From positions 1,922,001 to 1,986,000 of the forward strand of contig NZ_JAGJBZ010000001.1 of assembly GCF_020010925.1 (NCBI RefSeq): DNA of 64,000 bases, given 5' to 3'. The notes under the pieces were generated by a model. That model had not been told where the DNA came from. It was given only the letters and a program-made list of their open reading frames with translations, and did no database searches. Both the position numbers and the translations under genes were made by a program. Positions 1 to 8,782 of the stretch are shown piece after piece. Position 1 is the stretch's first letter. Each line of letters opens with the position of its first letter. This stretch comes from Streptomyces griseiscabiei. GTDB taxonomy: Bacteria > Actinomycetota > Actinomycetes > Streptomycetales > Streptomycetaceae.

Positions 1-248
1 ACGTCTCGCTGACCTCGCCGCTCAAGCGCCAGATCGACTTCACCAACGCGCCCGACTCGGTCTCCAGCGACTTCATCGGCTCCCGCCACGCCTCGATCGT
101 CGACGCGGGCGCCACCAAGGTCGACGGCGACAACGCGATCCTCTACCTCTGGTACGACAACGAGTTCGGCTACTCCTGCCAGGTCGTCCGGGTCGTCCAG
201 CACGTCTCCGGGGTGGAGTACCCGACGTACCCGTCGCCGGCGGTCTGA
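1..248 (+). CDS. gap: glyceraldehyde-3-phosphate dehydrogenase, C-terminal end (partial)
   Basis: This is the last 81 codons of a glycolytic GAPDH; the gene enters from outside the window and reads in the frame starting at base 3, ending in TGA at 246-248. The translation holds typical C-terminal GAPDH sequence: an R-Q-I-D-F-T-N stretch, [19 protein letters not shown] and the strongly conserved [17 protein letters not shown], in which W-Y-D-N-E-F-G-Y-S belongs to the catalytic domain. The tail after it, ending YPTYPSPAV, is like the longer GAPDH form common in Streptomyces. A strong hairpin follows at 280-313, so the gene probably ends its own transcript. The family call is firm; which paralogue it is cannot be told from the fragment. 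Confidence 0.93.
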   Translation, partial: VSLTSPLKRQIDFTNAPDSVSSDFIGSRHASIVDAGATKVDGDNAILYLWYDNEFGYSCQVVRVVQHVSGVEYPTYPSPAV

Positions 249-279
249 CCCACCGCCGGTACACCCCCCGTCCGACCAT

Positions 280-313
280 GGGCCGGGCGAGCCGTCCATC
301 GCTCGCCCGGCCC
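280..313 (+). terminator. intrinsic terminator after the GAPDH gene
   Basis: A perfect 13-bp inverted repeat (GGGCCGGGCGAGC at 280-292 and its complement at 301-313) is separated by an 8-nt loop. It lies 32 bp after the GAPDH stop and 35 bp before the ligase promoter. There is no U-tract, which is usual for Streptomyces terminators. Confidence 0.8.
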
Positions 314-348
314 TCGGCGTACCCGGCCCTCCGGCGCATCCGGCGGCG

Positions 349-371
349 TTGTCAGTGGTGGGAGGCAGGAT
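349..371 (+). promoter_or_regulatory. RecA-independent DNA-damage (PafBC-type) promoter of the ligase gene
   Basis: TTGTCAGTG at 349-357 is followed after 8 nt by CAGGAT at 366-371. The RecA-NDp promoter known from mycobacteria and activated by PafBC has the consensus TTGTCRGTG-N8-TAnnnT. The -35 block is perfect; the -10 differs at its first base (C for T). The expected transcription start falls around 378-379, exactly at an ATG, so the transcript is probably leaderless. Confidence 0.7.
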
Positions 372-378
372 GGGTCCC

Positions 379-2490
379 ATGACGACATCAGTTGCAGTGA
401 TCGTGGATGCCGCCGCCTACGCCCAGGCCGTCGAGGACGCGGTGCGCGCTTCGGCCGCGTACTACACGGGCGGGACGTCGGTGTTGGACGACGACGCGTA
501 CGACAGACTCGTGCGGGGGATCGCGGTGTGGGAGGCCGCGCATCCCGACGAGGTGCTGCCGGACTCACCGAGCGGGAAGGTGGCCGGCGGCGCGGTCGAG
601 GGGGACGTGCCGCACACGGTGGCGATGCTCAGCCTGGACAACGTGTTCTCGGGCGAGGAGTTCACCGCGTGGACGGCGTCGCTGGCCCGGCGGATCGGGC
701 ACGACGTGGAGCGGTTCGGGGTGGAGCCGAAGCTCGACGGACTCGCGGTCGCCGCCCGTTACACACAGGGCCGGCTCACCCGGCTGATCACCCGGGGCGA
801 CGGGACGGCCGGGGAGGACGTCTCGCACGCCATCGGCACGGTCGAGGGACTGCCGACCGAGCTGGCCGAGCCGGTCACCGTGGAGGTGCGGGGCGAAGTC
901 CTCATGACGAACGCCCAGTTCGAGCACGCCAACGAGGTGCGCACCGGACACGGCGGGCAGCCGTTCGCGAATCCGCGCAACGCGGCGGCGGGCACCCTGC
1001 GCGCCCGGGAGCGGGCCTACACCGTGCCGATGACGTTCTTCGGGTACGGGCTGCTGGCACTGCCGGACACGGACACCGCGTTCGCGGAGCGGCTGGGCGA
1101 GCTGGCCCACAGCGAGCTGATGGCGCGCGCCGCCGAACTGGGCGTGAACACCACCGCGAGCACCGCCGTGCCCGGTGTCACCGCCGACTCGGTCGAGGGG
1201 GTCCTGGACCGGGTGAAGGAGATCGCCGCGCTGCGGGCCGAGCTGCCGTTCGGGATCGACGGGATCGTCGTCAAGGCCGACCTCGCCGCCGACCAGCGGG
1301 CCGCCGGCTCGGGCTCGCGCGCCCCGCGCTGGGCGATCGCGTACAAGCTGCCGGCCGTCGAGAAGATCACCCGACTGCTGGAGGTGCAGTGGAACGTGGG
1401 CCGCACCGGCATCATCGCCCCGCGCGGAGTGCTGGAGCCGGTCGAGATCGACGGTTCCACCATCACGTACGCCACCCTGCACAACCCGGCCGACATCACC
1501 CGCCGTGATCTGCGGCTGGGCGACCACGTCATGGTGCACCGCGCCGGTGACGTGATCCCCCGCGTGGAAGCGCCTGTCGCCCATCTGCGCACCGGTGACG
1601 AGCAGCCGATCGTCTTCCCCGAGGTGTGCCCGCGATGCGGTTCCGCCATCGACACCGGGGAGCAGCGCTGGCGCTGCGAGAACGGCCGCAACTGCCATCT
1701 GGTGGCGTCCCTCTCCTATGCCGTGGGCCGTGACCAGCTCGATGTGGAGGGGCTCGGCCACACACGCGTCGTCCAGCTCGTCGAGGCGGGCCTGGTGGCC
1801 GATCTCGCCGATCTGTTCACCCTCACCCGGGAGCAGCTCCTCGGTCTGGAGCGCATGGGCGAGACCAGCACCGACAATCTGCTGGCCGCGCTGGAGACGG
1901 CCAAGAGGCGACCGCTGTCGCGGGTGCTGTGCGCGCTGGGGGTGCGGGGCACCGGACGCTCCATGTCCCGCCGTATCGCCCGGTACTTCGCCACCATGGA
2001 CCATCTGCGGGCCGCGGACGCCGAGGCGATCCAGCGGGTGGAGGGCATCGGCACCGAGAAGGCCCCGTCCATCGTGGCCGAACTGTCCGAGCTGGCCCCG
2101 CTCATCGACAAGCTGGTCGCGGCCGGGGTGAACATGACCGAACCGGGTGCCACACCGCCCGCCCCGGTCGAGGACGCGCCCGCCGACGCCGGTGCCGACA
2201 CCGGCACCGACGCTTCCGCGCAGCCCTCGGAGCCGGGCGGTCCGCTCGCCGGGATGGCCGTGGTGGTCACGGGCGCGATGACCGGCGTCCTGGAGAAGCT
2301 CAGCCGCAACCAGATGAACGAACTGATCGAGCGGGCGGGCGGCCGTGCCTCGTCCAGCGTCTCCAAGAAGACGTCCCTGGTCGTGGCGGGCGAGAACGCC
2401 GGGTCCAAGCGCGCCAAGGCCGAGACGCTCGGCATCCGGCTGGCCGGCCCGGACGAGTTCGCCGCCCTGGTGGCCGACTTCCTGGAGTGA
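379..2490 (+). CDS. ligA: NAD-dependent DNA ligase LigA
   Basis: It seals nicks in duplex DNA using NAD+ as AMP donor. From the chosen start the protein has 703 residues, close to the usual bacterial size. The adenylation domain carries the K-x-D-G motif with the nucleotidyl lysine at residue 118 (VEPKLDG). A four-cysteine zinc finger follows (C417, C420, C433, C439), then helix-hairpin-helix repeats and a C-terminal BRCT domain (about 625-703). Before the BRCT is an Ala/Pro/Asp-rich linker. I start at ATG 379 because a DNA-damage promoter occupies 349-371 and would make a leaderless message there; ATG 370 behind GGAGG is the alternative. TTG 349 is part of the promoter. Streptomyces often has more than one NAD ligase, so this may be a damage-inducible second copy. 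Confidence 0.9.
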   Translation: MTTSVAVIVDAAAYAQAVEDAVRASAAYYTGGTSVLDDDAYDRLVRGIAVWEAAHPDEVLPDSPSGKVAGGAVEGDVPHTVAMLSLDNVFSGEEFTAWTASLARRIGHDVERFGVEPKLDGLAVAARYTQGRLTRLITRGDGTAGEDVSHAIGTVEGLPTELAEPVTVEVRGEVLMTNAQFEHANEVRTGHGGQPFANPRNAAAGTLRARERAYTVPMTFFGYGLLALPDTDTAFAERLGELAHSELMARAAELGVNTTASTAVPGVTADSVEGVLDRVKEIAALRAELPFGIDGIVVKADLAADQRAAGSGSRAPRWAIAYKLPAVEKITRLLEVQWNVGRTGIIAPRGVLEPVEIDGSTITYATLHNPADITRRDLRLGDHVMVHRAGDVIPRVEAPVAHLRTGDEQPIVFPEVCPRCGSAIDTGEQRWRCENGRNCHLVASLSYAVGRDQLDVEGLGHTRVVQLVEAGLVADLADLFTLTREQLLGLERMGETSTDNLLAALETAKRRPLSRVLCALGVRGTGRSMSRRIARYFATMDHLRAADAEAIQRVEGIGTEKAPSIVAELSELAPLIDKLVAAGVNMTEPGATPPAPVEDAPADAGADTGTDASAQPSEPGGPLAGMAVVVTGAMTGVLEKLSRNQMNELIERAGGRASSSVSKKTSLVVAGENAGSKRAKAETLGIRLAGPDEFAALVADFLE

Positions 2491-2503
2491 GCCGACGCCC
2501 TGC

Positions 2504-3733
2504 TCAGAGGCCGATGATCACGAGGGCCGCGTCGTCGGTGGCCCGTCCGTCGGGCAGGAGGTCCAGCAGGAGCGCGTCGGCGAGCGGCTCGGGCCCGGCC
2601 CGGCGGTGGCGGGTGAGCGCGTCGGCGAGACGGGCGAGGCTGACGTCGATGTCCTCGTCCCGGCGCTCGATCAGACCGTCCGTGTAGAGGACGAGCATGT
2701 CGCCCTCGGTGAAGCCGAGGGTCGCTTCGGGACGGGGGGTGTGTTCCGGGCGGGCGCCGAGCGGTGGATCGGTGGCCTGGTCGAGCAGGACGACGGCGCC
2801 GTCCCGGCGCAGCAGGGCGGGCGGCAGATGACCGGCGCTGCTGTAGGTGATCGTATGGGTGTCCCAGTCGACGCAGGTCTGCACGGCGGTGGTGTTCTCG
2901 GCGCCGTCGACGGAGCGGGCGTACAGACCGAGCGCGTCCAGGGCCTCGGCGGGGCCGTCCGCCACCAGGGACGCGGCGCTCAGCGCGCTGCGCAGCTTGC
3001 CCATGACACAGGCGGCGGCCAGCCCGTGTCCGACCACGTCGCCGACGGCGATCCCGATGCGGTCGACGCCGGAGAGGTCGACGAGGTCGTACCAGTCGCC
3101 GCACACGTTCAGCGCGTCGGTCGCCGGCTGGTAGCGCACGGCCGCCCGGTGGTGGCCGAGCGGGTTGGGGGCGGGCAGCATCGCCGTCTGCAGGGCGAGC
3201 GCGACCTCCCGTTCATGGGCGTGCGCCTCGCGGAGCCGTTCGTTGACCTCCTGCAGCTCCCGGGCGCGGGTGTACAGCTCGGCCTCCATCACCCGGGCGC
3301 GGTTGCCGGGGGCCCGCTCCCGGGCGCGGATCAGCTCGGTGACCTCCTCCACCTTGTGGATCAGCAGCACCACCTTCCCGTCGGGGCCGAGGATGGGCGC
3401 GTTCACCGGGCTCCAGTAGCGCTCCGACCACTCCCCCGGGCACTGTGCCGATTCCACGTCGTAGCGCTGGAGCGCCATGGCGTCCCGCTCACCGGTCTCG
3501 ACGACCCGGTTGAGGGAGGCCGCCAGATTGCGCATGCCGTTCGCGGACGGGTCCTCGGGGTTGTCGGGGAAGACGTCGAAGAGGTACCGGCCGACGACCT
3601 GTTCGCGGGTGCGGCCCGCCATCCGCAGGAACTCCTCGTTCGCGTCCGCGTACACCAGCTCGGGTGTCAGCAGCGCCACCATGCCCGGCAGCGCCTGGAA
3701 CACCGCCGCGTAGTCGATCTCCGTATCCGCCAT
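2504..3733 (-). CDS. PAS-domain PP2C-type phosphatase (SpoIIE family)
   Basis: The 409-residue protein has an N-terminal PAS sensor (about 8-125, FQALPGMVALLTPELVYADANEEF) joined by a helical coiled-coil stretch (about 130-175) to a SpoIIE/RsbU-type phosphatase domain. The phosphatase metal motifs are present: GDWYDLVDL, AVGDVVGHG, LYTDGLIERRDE and the terminal DDAALVII. Such proteins dephosphorylate anti-sigma-factor antagonists in partner-switching pathways; there is no kinase domain in this one. It is convergent with ligA, 13 bp away. Start ATG 3733 has GAGG eight bases upstream; an upstream ATG at 3775 would add 14 residues but lacks a ribosome site. The target sigma system is not visible here. 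Confidence 0.88.
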   Translation of the reverse strand: MADTEIDYAAVFQALPGMVALLTPELVYADANEEFLRMAGRTREQVVGRYLFDVFPDNPEDPSANGMRNLAASLNRVVETGERDAMALQRYDVESAQCPGEWSERYWSPVNAPILGPDGKVVLLIHKVEEVTELIRARERAPGNRARVMEAELYTRARELQEVNERLREAHAHEREVALALQTAMLPAPNPLGHHRAAVRYQPATDALNVCGDWYDLVDLSGVDRIGIAVGDVVGHGLAAACVMGKLRSALSAASLVADGPAEALDALGLYARSVDGAENTTAVQTCVDWDTHTITYSSAGHLPPALLRRDGAVVLLDQATDPPLGARPEHTPRPEATLGFTEGDMLVLYTDGLIERRDEDIDVSLARLADALTRHRRAGPEPLADALLLDLLPDGRATDDAALVIIGL

Positions 3734-3887
3734 GGTCGCCGCCTCAGCGTCCGCCCCGTGCCTGATCTCCACCATAGGAGCGGATGGCCTCCGGGGCGCG
3801 GTCCTGTTCCGGGAAAATGACCTGGTCACGGACTGTTGTGCGATATAGGACGCTGTGTCGCGGGCCCGGCGGGGGCTTACGCGCCGG

Positions 3888-4394
3888 TCAGCGAGCGGCG
3901 CGGAGCAGGATGTCCCGCGTCGACCCCATGCCGTACTTGTCCACCGGGCTGGACAGCTCCGCCACCTGCCGCAGCAGGGGGCCGATGTCGACGCCCGCCC
4001 GGTCGGCGTCCGCGCACACGTCACGCAGGGTGAGGATCTCGTCACGGGTGTCGTCGCCGTGGTCGACCACCGACAGGTGGAGCAGCCGCAGCCGGAATCC
4101 CTCCGGAGTGGTCTCCACGGGCAGATGGGTGCCCCAGCGGAACGCGGTGCACCGCGCGAAGAGGGCGCGGAGCCAGACCCGCAGCTCGTCGTCACCGTCC
4201 GCGTACGCGGTGAGGACGGCCCGCAGTACGGTCTCGGCCTCCGCCCGGACCCCCGCCTCGTCCATCGCGGACGGCCGCTGCCGCATTTTCTCCGCCCAGT
4301 CGGGGTCCGTGATGTCCACGGGTTCCTCGGCGATCGGCCGCAGGGCCGCGTCCACCCGTGCGACCCGCTCCGCGATCGCGGCGAACCCTTCCAT
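3888..4394 (-). CDS. protein of unknown function, 168 aa
   Basis: I do not recognise a family. The protein is soluble, without signal peptide or membrane segment, rich in Arg, Asp and Glu and predicted mainly helical. The start ATG 4394 is well supported by GGAGG seven bases upstream. It begins 15 bp after the stop of the GH114 gene on the same strand, so it may be the last member of the polysaccharide operon; 154 bp then separate it from the phosphatase gene. A role in the operon is only an inference from this closeness. Coding potential is good, with the normal codon bias of the neighbours. Confidence 0.75.
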   Translation of the reverse strand: MEGFAAIAERVARVDAALRPIAEEPVDITDPDWAEKMRQRPSAMDEAGVRAEAETVLRAVLTAYADGDDELRVWLRALFARCTAFRWGTHLPVETTPEGFRLRLLHLSVVDHGDDTRDEILTLRDVCADADRAGVDIGPLLRQVAELSSPVDKYGMGSTRDILLRAAR

Positions 4395-4409
4395 GCCGTT
4401 CCTCCCTCG

Positions 4410-5228
4410 TCAGCAGGGCTGTCTCCACACGCCCAGTTCCAGCCGCTTCACCATCGACGACAGCCTCAGCCTGCGGGACTCGGCGCAGAAGCCGCTCCTG
4501 GGTTCGGTGTACTCCACATGGAACACCGCCTTGCCCGCCTCGATGAACGGGGTGAGCAGCGCGCATTCGTCGTACTGGGCGCACTCCTCGTTGACCGCGA
4601 AGTCGAAGTCGTCCAGCAACTGGGGGATCTGCGGCAGGTCGTTCTTCAGACCCACCGACAGGCCGCGTTCATGGGCGATGTCGGAGATCATGCGGTTGTA
4701 CGCCAGCTGGTCGGCGGCGGTGAGGGGGAAGCCGGTGTCGTTGCCGTAGCCCTCCAGCAGGTCGGGTTCCACGGCGTCGAAGCCCTTGTCCCGGCACATG
4801 TCGAAGCGGCGTTCCATGAGGGGCCGCAGGACGTCCGACCGCCGGATGTCCAGCCAGCGTTCGCCCTCCCAGCCGTTCTCCTCGCCGAGCAGGGAGCGCG
4901 GGAAGTCGTCCTTGTCGGGGCGGAAGTCCTCCCAGGCGCCGACGTTGACGTAGCAGATGACCTTGCGGCCGTCGCGGTGCAGCCGGGCCACGTCCGCCGC
5001 GGAGTTCTCGAAGCCGTCGATGTCGTAGACCGGTACGTCCGCCGAGGGGTCGACCCTGCCGTCCAGCTGCCACTGCCAGGCGAGACCGGGCCGGGGTCTC
5101 CAGAGGTCTCCGGGGGCCTGGTCCGAGCCGCCGTCGCCGTCCCGCGTGCAGCCCGACAGCAGCACGGCGACCAGTACGGCGACCAGTACGGACACCAGCG
5201 CCGGGCACCGGGGCGCCGGCCTCCTCAT
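4410..5228 (-). CDS. secreted lipoprotein, GH114-type endo-alpha-1,4-polygalactosaminidase
   Basis: The 272-residue protein starts with a lipoprotein signal: arginines, a Val/Leu core and lipobox LLSGC with the cysteine at residue 27. The mature part is a TIM-barrel of the GH114/TM1410 type, with VYDIDGFENS, KVICYVNVGAWEDF, the W-L-D-I strand, DAVEPDLLEGYGN (acidic residue D156) and a later acidic pair in VNEE (E214, E215), the usual catalytic places in this family. Known members cut alpha-1,4-galactosamine polymers; the fungal relative is Ega3 of the galactosaminogalactan cluster. It overlaps the preceding spherulin-4 gene by 4 bp and is the last clear gene of the eight-gene operon. The likely role is trimming the polymer outside the membrane. 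Confidence 0.85.
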   Translation of the reverse strand: MRRPAPRCPALVSVLVAVLVAVLLSGCTRDGDGGSDQAPGDLWRPRPGLAWQWQLDGRVDPSADVPVYDIDGFENSAADVARLHRDGRKVICYVNVGAWEDFRPDKDDFPRSLLGEENGWEGERWLDIRRSDVLRPLMERRFDMCRDKGFDAVEPDLLEGYGNDTGFPLTAADQLAYNRMISDIAHERGLSVGLKNDLPQIPQLLDDFDFAVNEECAQYDECALLTPFIEAGKAVFHVEYTEPRSGFCAESRRLRLSSMVKRLELGVWRQPC

Positions 5229-5899
5229 CGGTCCTCCCCGCGATCCGTGCCGGTGAGCGCGGGGGTCAACCGGGCCCAGGGGTTGGGGGGTTCGCCGGTG
5301 ACCGGTCCGCAGACCGCGGCGCCCCGGTCGTGCGCGGTGCGGACGGCGAGCGGGACAAGGGCCTCGGGGACGCCGTAGACGAGGTGGCAGAGCCGCTCGG
5401 GCGGGTGCCGGGCGGCCCAGGTGGGCCTGCTGAACGCCGACACGTACGTCGACCAGTGGCCCTCGAAGGTGACGGTGAGGTCGGCGAGGCGGGCGTACCC
5501 CGGGGCCGGATGGACCCCGGGGTTGAGGACGACGGTCCCGGCGCCCATGCGGCGTACGGCCCGGACCAGGCGGCGGCAGGCGGGCAGGCCGTCCGGGGTG
5601 GCGGTCACCTGGTCGAGGAAGCAGCCGTCGGCCGCGTACCACTCCTGGTGGCGGCGTACGTCGTCGGCGATCTCGGCGCGGTCGCGCACCCCGTAGTCGG
5701 TGTCGACGTAACCGAGCAGCCGGGCCCCGGCCGCGCGCAGTGCCCCGGCCGCCGCGGTGAACGCGGGGTCGGGGCCGTCGCCGGGGCCGTTCGCGGGGTT
5801 GAGGACCACGCCGTACGTGCGGGTCGCGGCCCGGATCAGCCGGTGCCAGGCGCCCGGGTCCTCGGCCGGGTGGACGTACAGCGGGATCAGCAGACTCAC
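5225..5899 (-). CDS. spherulation-specific family 4 (spherulin-4/Sph3-like, GH135) protein
   Basis: The 224 residues match the spherulin-4 family: a short TIM-barrel opening with LLIPLYVHP, then VVLNPANGPG, LLGYVDTDYG, a strand ending DGCFLDQV and VTFEGHWSTY. In the fungal hydrolase Sph3 an Asp-Glu pair and a later Glu are essential; here the pair reads D96-Q97 and the later acid is E146, so one catalytic acid is a glutamine. There is no signal peptide or membrane anchor, unlike fungal Sph3, so it may act in the cytoplasm. It is joined by ATGA overlaps to both neighbours, which argues for tight coupling. Hydrolytic activity is uncertain because of the substitution; family membership is clear. 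Confidence 0.85.
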   Translation of the reverse strand: MSLLIPLYVHPAEDPGAWHRLIRAATRTYGVVLNPANGPGDGPDPAFTAAAGALRAAGARLLGYVDTDYGVRDRAEIADDVRRHQEWYAADGCFLDQVTATPDGLPACRRLVRAVRRMGAGTVVLNPGVHPAPGYARLADLTVTFEGHWSTYVSAFSRPTWAARHPPERLCHLVYGVPEALVPLAVRTAHDRGAAVCGPVTGEPPNPWARLTPALTGTDRGEDR

Positions 5900-6900
5900 G
5901 GCGTACGCTCACCCTTCTCGCCGCCCCTGCTCTTGCCGTCCCCGCTCTTGCCGCCCCCGCCCTTGCCGTCCCGCCCGCTCTCCCACAGCGCGGTGAGCGC
6001 GTCGTCCAGGCTGTGCGCCGGCCGCCACCCGAGCGCCGTCTCGGCGGCGGTGATGTCGGAGCACTGCCACGACACGTCCCCCGACCGGACCGACCCGGCC
6101 GCACCCGGGCCCGGACCGGCATTCGCACCGCCGCCCGCGCCCAACGCGTTCTCCTCGATCCGTCCCCGGAAGCCGGCCTTCCCGGCCAGGCCCCGGACCA
6201 CCTCGCGGACCGGGACGGCCCGGCCCCCGCCGATGTTGAGGACGCGCGGCAGCGGACCGGGAGCCGTGGCCGCGAGCGCGACCGCCCGGGTGACGTCGCG
6301 TACGTCGACGAAGTCGCGGTACGCGGAGAGGTCGCCCAGGGGCAGCACCGCGTCGGGATCGGGGCCGGCCGTGCGCAGGAGCGTGGCGATACGGCCGGGG
6401 AGGCCGGTCGGCGGGGCGCCGGGGCCGACCGGGTTGCCGATCCGCAGGACCACCGCGTCGAGACCCGAGGTGGTCACGGCGACCGTGCCCGCGAGCTTGG
6501 TCGCGCCGTAGGGGGCGAGCGGCCTGGTGGCCGCCGACTCCGTGACCCGGACGTCCTGGACTCCGGGGCCGTACTCGGCGGCCGACCCCAGATGCACCAG
6601 CCGGGCGCCGGGAGCTGCCTCGCGGAGCGCGGCGCACAGGACGGCGGGACCGCGGGCGTTGACCTCGGCGAGGGTCACGGGATCGCCACCGGTCGCGCCC
6701 GCGCAGTTCACCACGGTGTCGGGCGCGGCCGTCGCCAGGATCTTCGCCAGTTCCGGCGGACCGACGGCGGCGAGGTCCACGGTGTGGTCGGCGGTGGGTC
6801 CGCGTCCGCCGCCGAGGACCAGCGCGCCCGGCAGGGCCCGCAGCCCCTCGGCGATGTGCGTGCCCAGATAACCGGTGTGGCCCAGGACGAGAATGCGCAT
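5896..6900 (-). CDS. NAD-dependent sugar epimerase/dehydratase (extended SDR)
   Basis: The 334-residue extended short-chain dehydrogenase has the Rossmann glycine motif GHTGYLG at residues 7-13, the catalytic Y-x3-K in PYGATKLAG, and typical substrate-domain sequence (RIGNPVGPG, FVDVRDVTRAV, NIGGG). The Ser/Thr of the triad lies in HLGSAAEYG. Such enzymes epimerise or reduce nucleotide sugars. The gene starts 7 bp after the nucleotidyltransferase and overlaps the spherulin-4 gene by 4 bp. The last 35 residues are a Gly/Lys/Asp-rich low-complexity tail. In a galactosaminogalactan-like pathway this would be the candidate for a 4-epimerase, but the exact reaction cannot be read from motifs. Confidence 0.85.
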   Translation of the reverse strand: MRILVLGHTGYLGTHIAEGLRALPGALVLGGGRGPTADHTVDLAAVGPPELAKILATAAPDTVVNCAGATGGDPVTLAEVNARGPAVLCAALREAAPGARLVHLGSAAEYGPGVQDVRVTESAATRPLAPYGATKLAGTVAVTTSGLDAVVLRIGNPVGPGAPPTGLPGRIATLLRTAGPDPDAVLPLGDLSAYRDFVDVRDVTRAVALAATAPGPLPRVLNIGGGRAVPVREVVRGLAGKAGFRGRIEENALGAGGGANAGPGPGAAGSVRSGDVSWQCSDITAAETALGWRPAHSLDDALTALWESGRDGKGGGGKSGDGKSRGGEKGERTP

Positions 6901-6907
6901 GCGGTGC

Positions 6908-7621
6908 TCAGGCTCCCTTGAGCAGTAGCGACTTGCGGGTGGTGAACTCGGCGTTGGCCCGGTCGTAGTCGTCGGGGCGCCCTATGTCCAGCCAGTATCC
7001 GTCGAAGTCGTAGGCGTGCGGCTGGTTCTGAGCCCTGATCAGATCGAGGACCAGTTCGTCGAAGCCCAGCGGCAGCCCGGGGGTGTAGTCGTTCAGGGTC
7101 GAGCGGGAGACGCCGTAGACGCCCATGGAGACGCGGTAGTCCATGCTCGGCTTCTCGGTGAAGGCGACGACCTTGGAGTTGTCGGTGGTGAGCACGCCGA
7201 AGTCGATGTGGACCTTGCGGGCGTAGGTGGCGATGGTGAGGGGCGCCCCGGACGCGCGGTGGCGGTGCAGGACGTCGGCGTAGTCGAGGTCGGTGAGGAT
7301 GTCGCCGTTCATGACGAGGAACGACTCGGGCAGCCTGTCGCGCAGGTTGAGCAGGGGGCCCATGGTGCCGAGCGGGCTCTCCTCCGGGGCGTAGTCGACG
7401 GTCAGGTCCCACTGGGAGCCGTCGCCGACATAGGCGCGGATGATCTCGCCGAGGTGGCCGATGGCGATGGTGACATGGGTGAAGCCGGCCGTGGAGAGCT
7501 GGCGCAGCACGATCTCCAGGATGGCGTGCTGGTCGCCGATGGGGACGAGCGGCTTCGGCAGCGCGGTGGTGTAGGGCCGCAGCCGTACGCCCTTGCCTCC
7601 CGCCAGGATCACTGCGTGCAT
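6908..7621 (-). CDS. sugar-1-phosphate nucleotidyltransferase
   Basis: This 237-residue enzyme activates a sugar phosphate with an NTP. It has the NTP-transferase signature HAVILAGGKGVRLRPYTTALPKPLVPI at the N-terminus, the metal-binding acidic site in FLVMNGDILTDLDY, the EKPS loop and the final WLDIGRPDDYDRA motif. It has no C-terminal left-handed helix domain, so it is not a GlmU type; it is closest in outline to GDP-mannose or glucose-1-phosphate nucleotidyltransferases. The start ATG 7621 has a strong GGAGGAG site. The product sugar nucleotide should feed the two neighbouring SDR enzymes and the GT4. Base and sugar specificity are not determined. Confidence 0.9.
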   Translation of the reverse strand: MHAVILAGGKGVRLRPYTTALPKPLVPIGDQHAILEIVLRQLSTAGFTHVTIAIGHLGEIIRAYVGDGSQWDLTVDYAPEESPLGTMGPLLNLRDRLPESFLVMNGDILTDLDYADVLHRHRASGAPLTIATYARKVHIDFGVLTTDNSKVVAFTEKPSMDYRVSMGVYGVSRSTLNDYTPGLPLGFDELVLDLIRAQNQPHAYDFDGYWLDIGRPDDYDRANAEFTTRKSLLLKGA

Positions 7622-7714
7622 GGTGCTCCTCCTACGTCGAGTCCTTCGTCGAGGTGCTTCACGGATGTACGTCGCGGACGCGCCGCGATGTGCTGCGGAT
7701 GTGCCGGACGGGAG

Positions 7715-8716
7715 TCAGATGTTGTAGATGCCCGTCTTGTAGCGGGCGAGGTTGGCCGGATCGCGGAAGAACGCGACGGTGTGCGCGAGGCCTTCCTCCA
7801 GCGTGTGGGCGGGCCGCCAGCCGGTCGCGGCCGTGAGCCGGGTCGCGTCCGCGACGAGCCGCATCACCTCCGAGTTCGCGGGCCGGATGCGGGCCTCGTC
7901 CTCGCGGACGTCGAGGTCGCTGTCCATGACCTTGCCGATCAGCGCGACGAGGTCGCCGACGGAGATCTCGCCGCCGGTGCCGGCGTTGAAGGTGCGGCCC
8001 ACGACCTGCTCGGCGGGCGCGGTGCCGACGGTGAGGAAGGCCTGCGCGGTGTCCTTGACGAAGGTGAAGTCCCGGGTGGGGCGCAGATCTCCGAGGGTGA
8101 TGGTCCGCTCCCCCGCCGCGACCTGGCCGATCACCGTGGGGATCACCGCGCGCATCGACTGGCGCGGCCCGAAGGTGTTGAAGGGTCTCAGCGTGACGAC
8201 GGGGGTGTCGAAGCTGGCGTGGTAGCTGTCGGCGAGCCGGTCCCCGCCCGCCTTCGAGGCGGCGTACGGGGACTGGGTGTTGATGGGGTGGTCCTCGGTG
8301 ATCGGCACGGTCCGCGCGGTGCCGTAGGTCTCGCTGGTGGAGGTGTGCACCAGACGGGGTGTGCCGAGGGCGCGGACGGCCTCCAGGACGTTCAGGGTGC
8401 CGGTGACGTTGGTGTCCACATAGCTGTGCGGCGCCTGGTAGGAGTACGGGATCGCGATCAGGGCGGCCAGGTGGTAGGCGGTGTCGGCGCCGTCGAGGAG
8501 GCCGCGGACCGAGCCGGGGTCGCGGACGTCGCCGAGGACGATGTCGACCTGGTCCAGGACGTCCGGGTGCAGGGTCTCCAGCCAGCCGTAGGAGGAGAAG
8601 GAGTTGTACTGGGCCATGGCCCGGACCCGGTGCCCGGCGGCGACGAGTGCCTCGGTCAGATGGGAGCCGATGAAGCCCTCGGCTCCGGTGACGGCGGCGA
8701 GCGGTGCGGAGGTCAA
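7715..8716 (-). CDS. NAD-dependent 4,6-dehydratase-like SDR (LegB type)
   Basis: The protein (333 aa from the chosen start) is an extended SDR with glycine motif TGAEGFIG, HLAALIAIPYSY, a T-S-E-x-Y catalytic string in HTSTSETYG and Y-A-A-S-K. The segment AQYNSFSSYGWLETL is typical of the LegB-like dehydratases acting on UDP-GlcNAc-type sugars. I choose TTG 8716 because GGAAGGA sits eight bases upstream; the ATG at 8767 has no ribosome site and would add a His/Thr-rich tail unlike SDRs. It lies between the membrane protein and the nucleotidyltransferase genes. In the operon it modifies the activated sugar. A UDP-hexose 4-epimerase activity cannot be excluded. Confidence 0.83.
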   Translation of the reverse strand: MTSAPLAAVTGAEGFIGSHLTEALVAAGHRVRAMAQYNSFSSYGWLETLHPDVLDQVDIVLGDVRDPGSVRGLLDGADTAYHLAALIAIPYSYQAPHSYVDTNVTGTLNVLEAVRALGTPRLVHTSTSETYGTARTVPITEDHPINTQSPYAASKAGGDRLADSYHASFDTPVVTLRPFNTFGPRQSMRAVIPTVIGQVAAGERTITLGDLRPTRDFTFVKDTAQAFLTVGTAPAEQVVGRTFNAGTGGEISVGDLVALIGKVMDSDLDVREDEARIRPANSEVMRLVADATRLTAATGWRPAHTLEEGLAHTVAFFRDPANLARYKTGIYNI

Positions 8717-8782
8717 CTGGTGTGTCCTTCCGGTCGGATGGATGTGGGGGGTGTGGGTGCTGGTCATGGGTGAGCACGGGGC

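Noticed and set aside
349..378. TTG 349 as start of the DNA ligase
   Set aside because: The bases form a TTGTCAGTG promoter element and the extra residues have no family match; ATG 379 (or 370) is better.
7180..7205. A second TTGTCGGTG copy as DNA-damage promoter
   Set aside because: It lies inside the nucleotidyltransferase gene on the opposite strand and has no TAnnnT at the required spacing.
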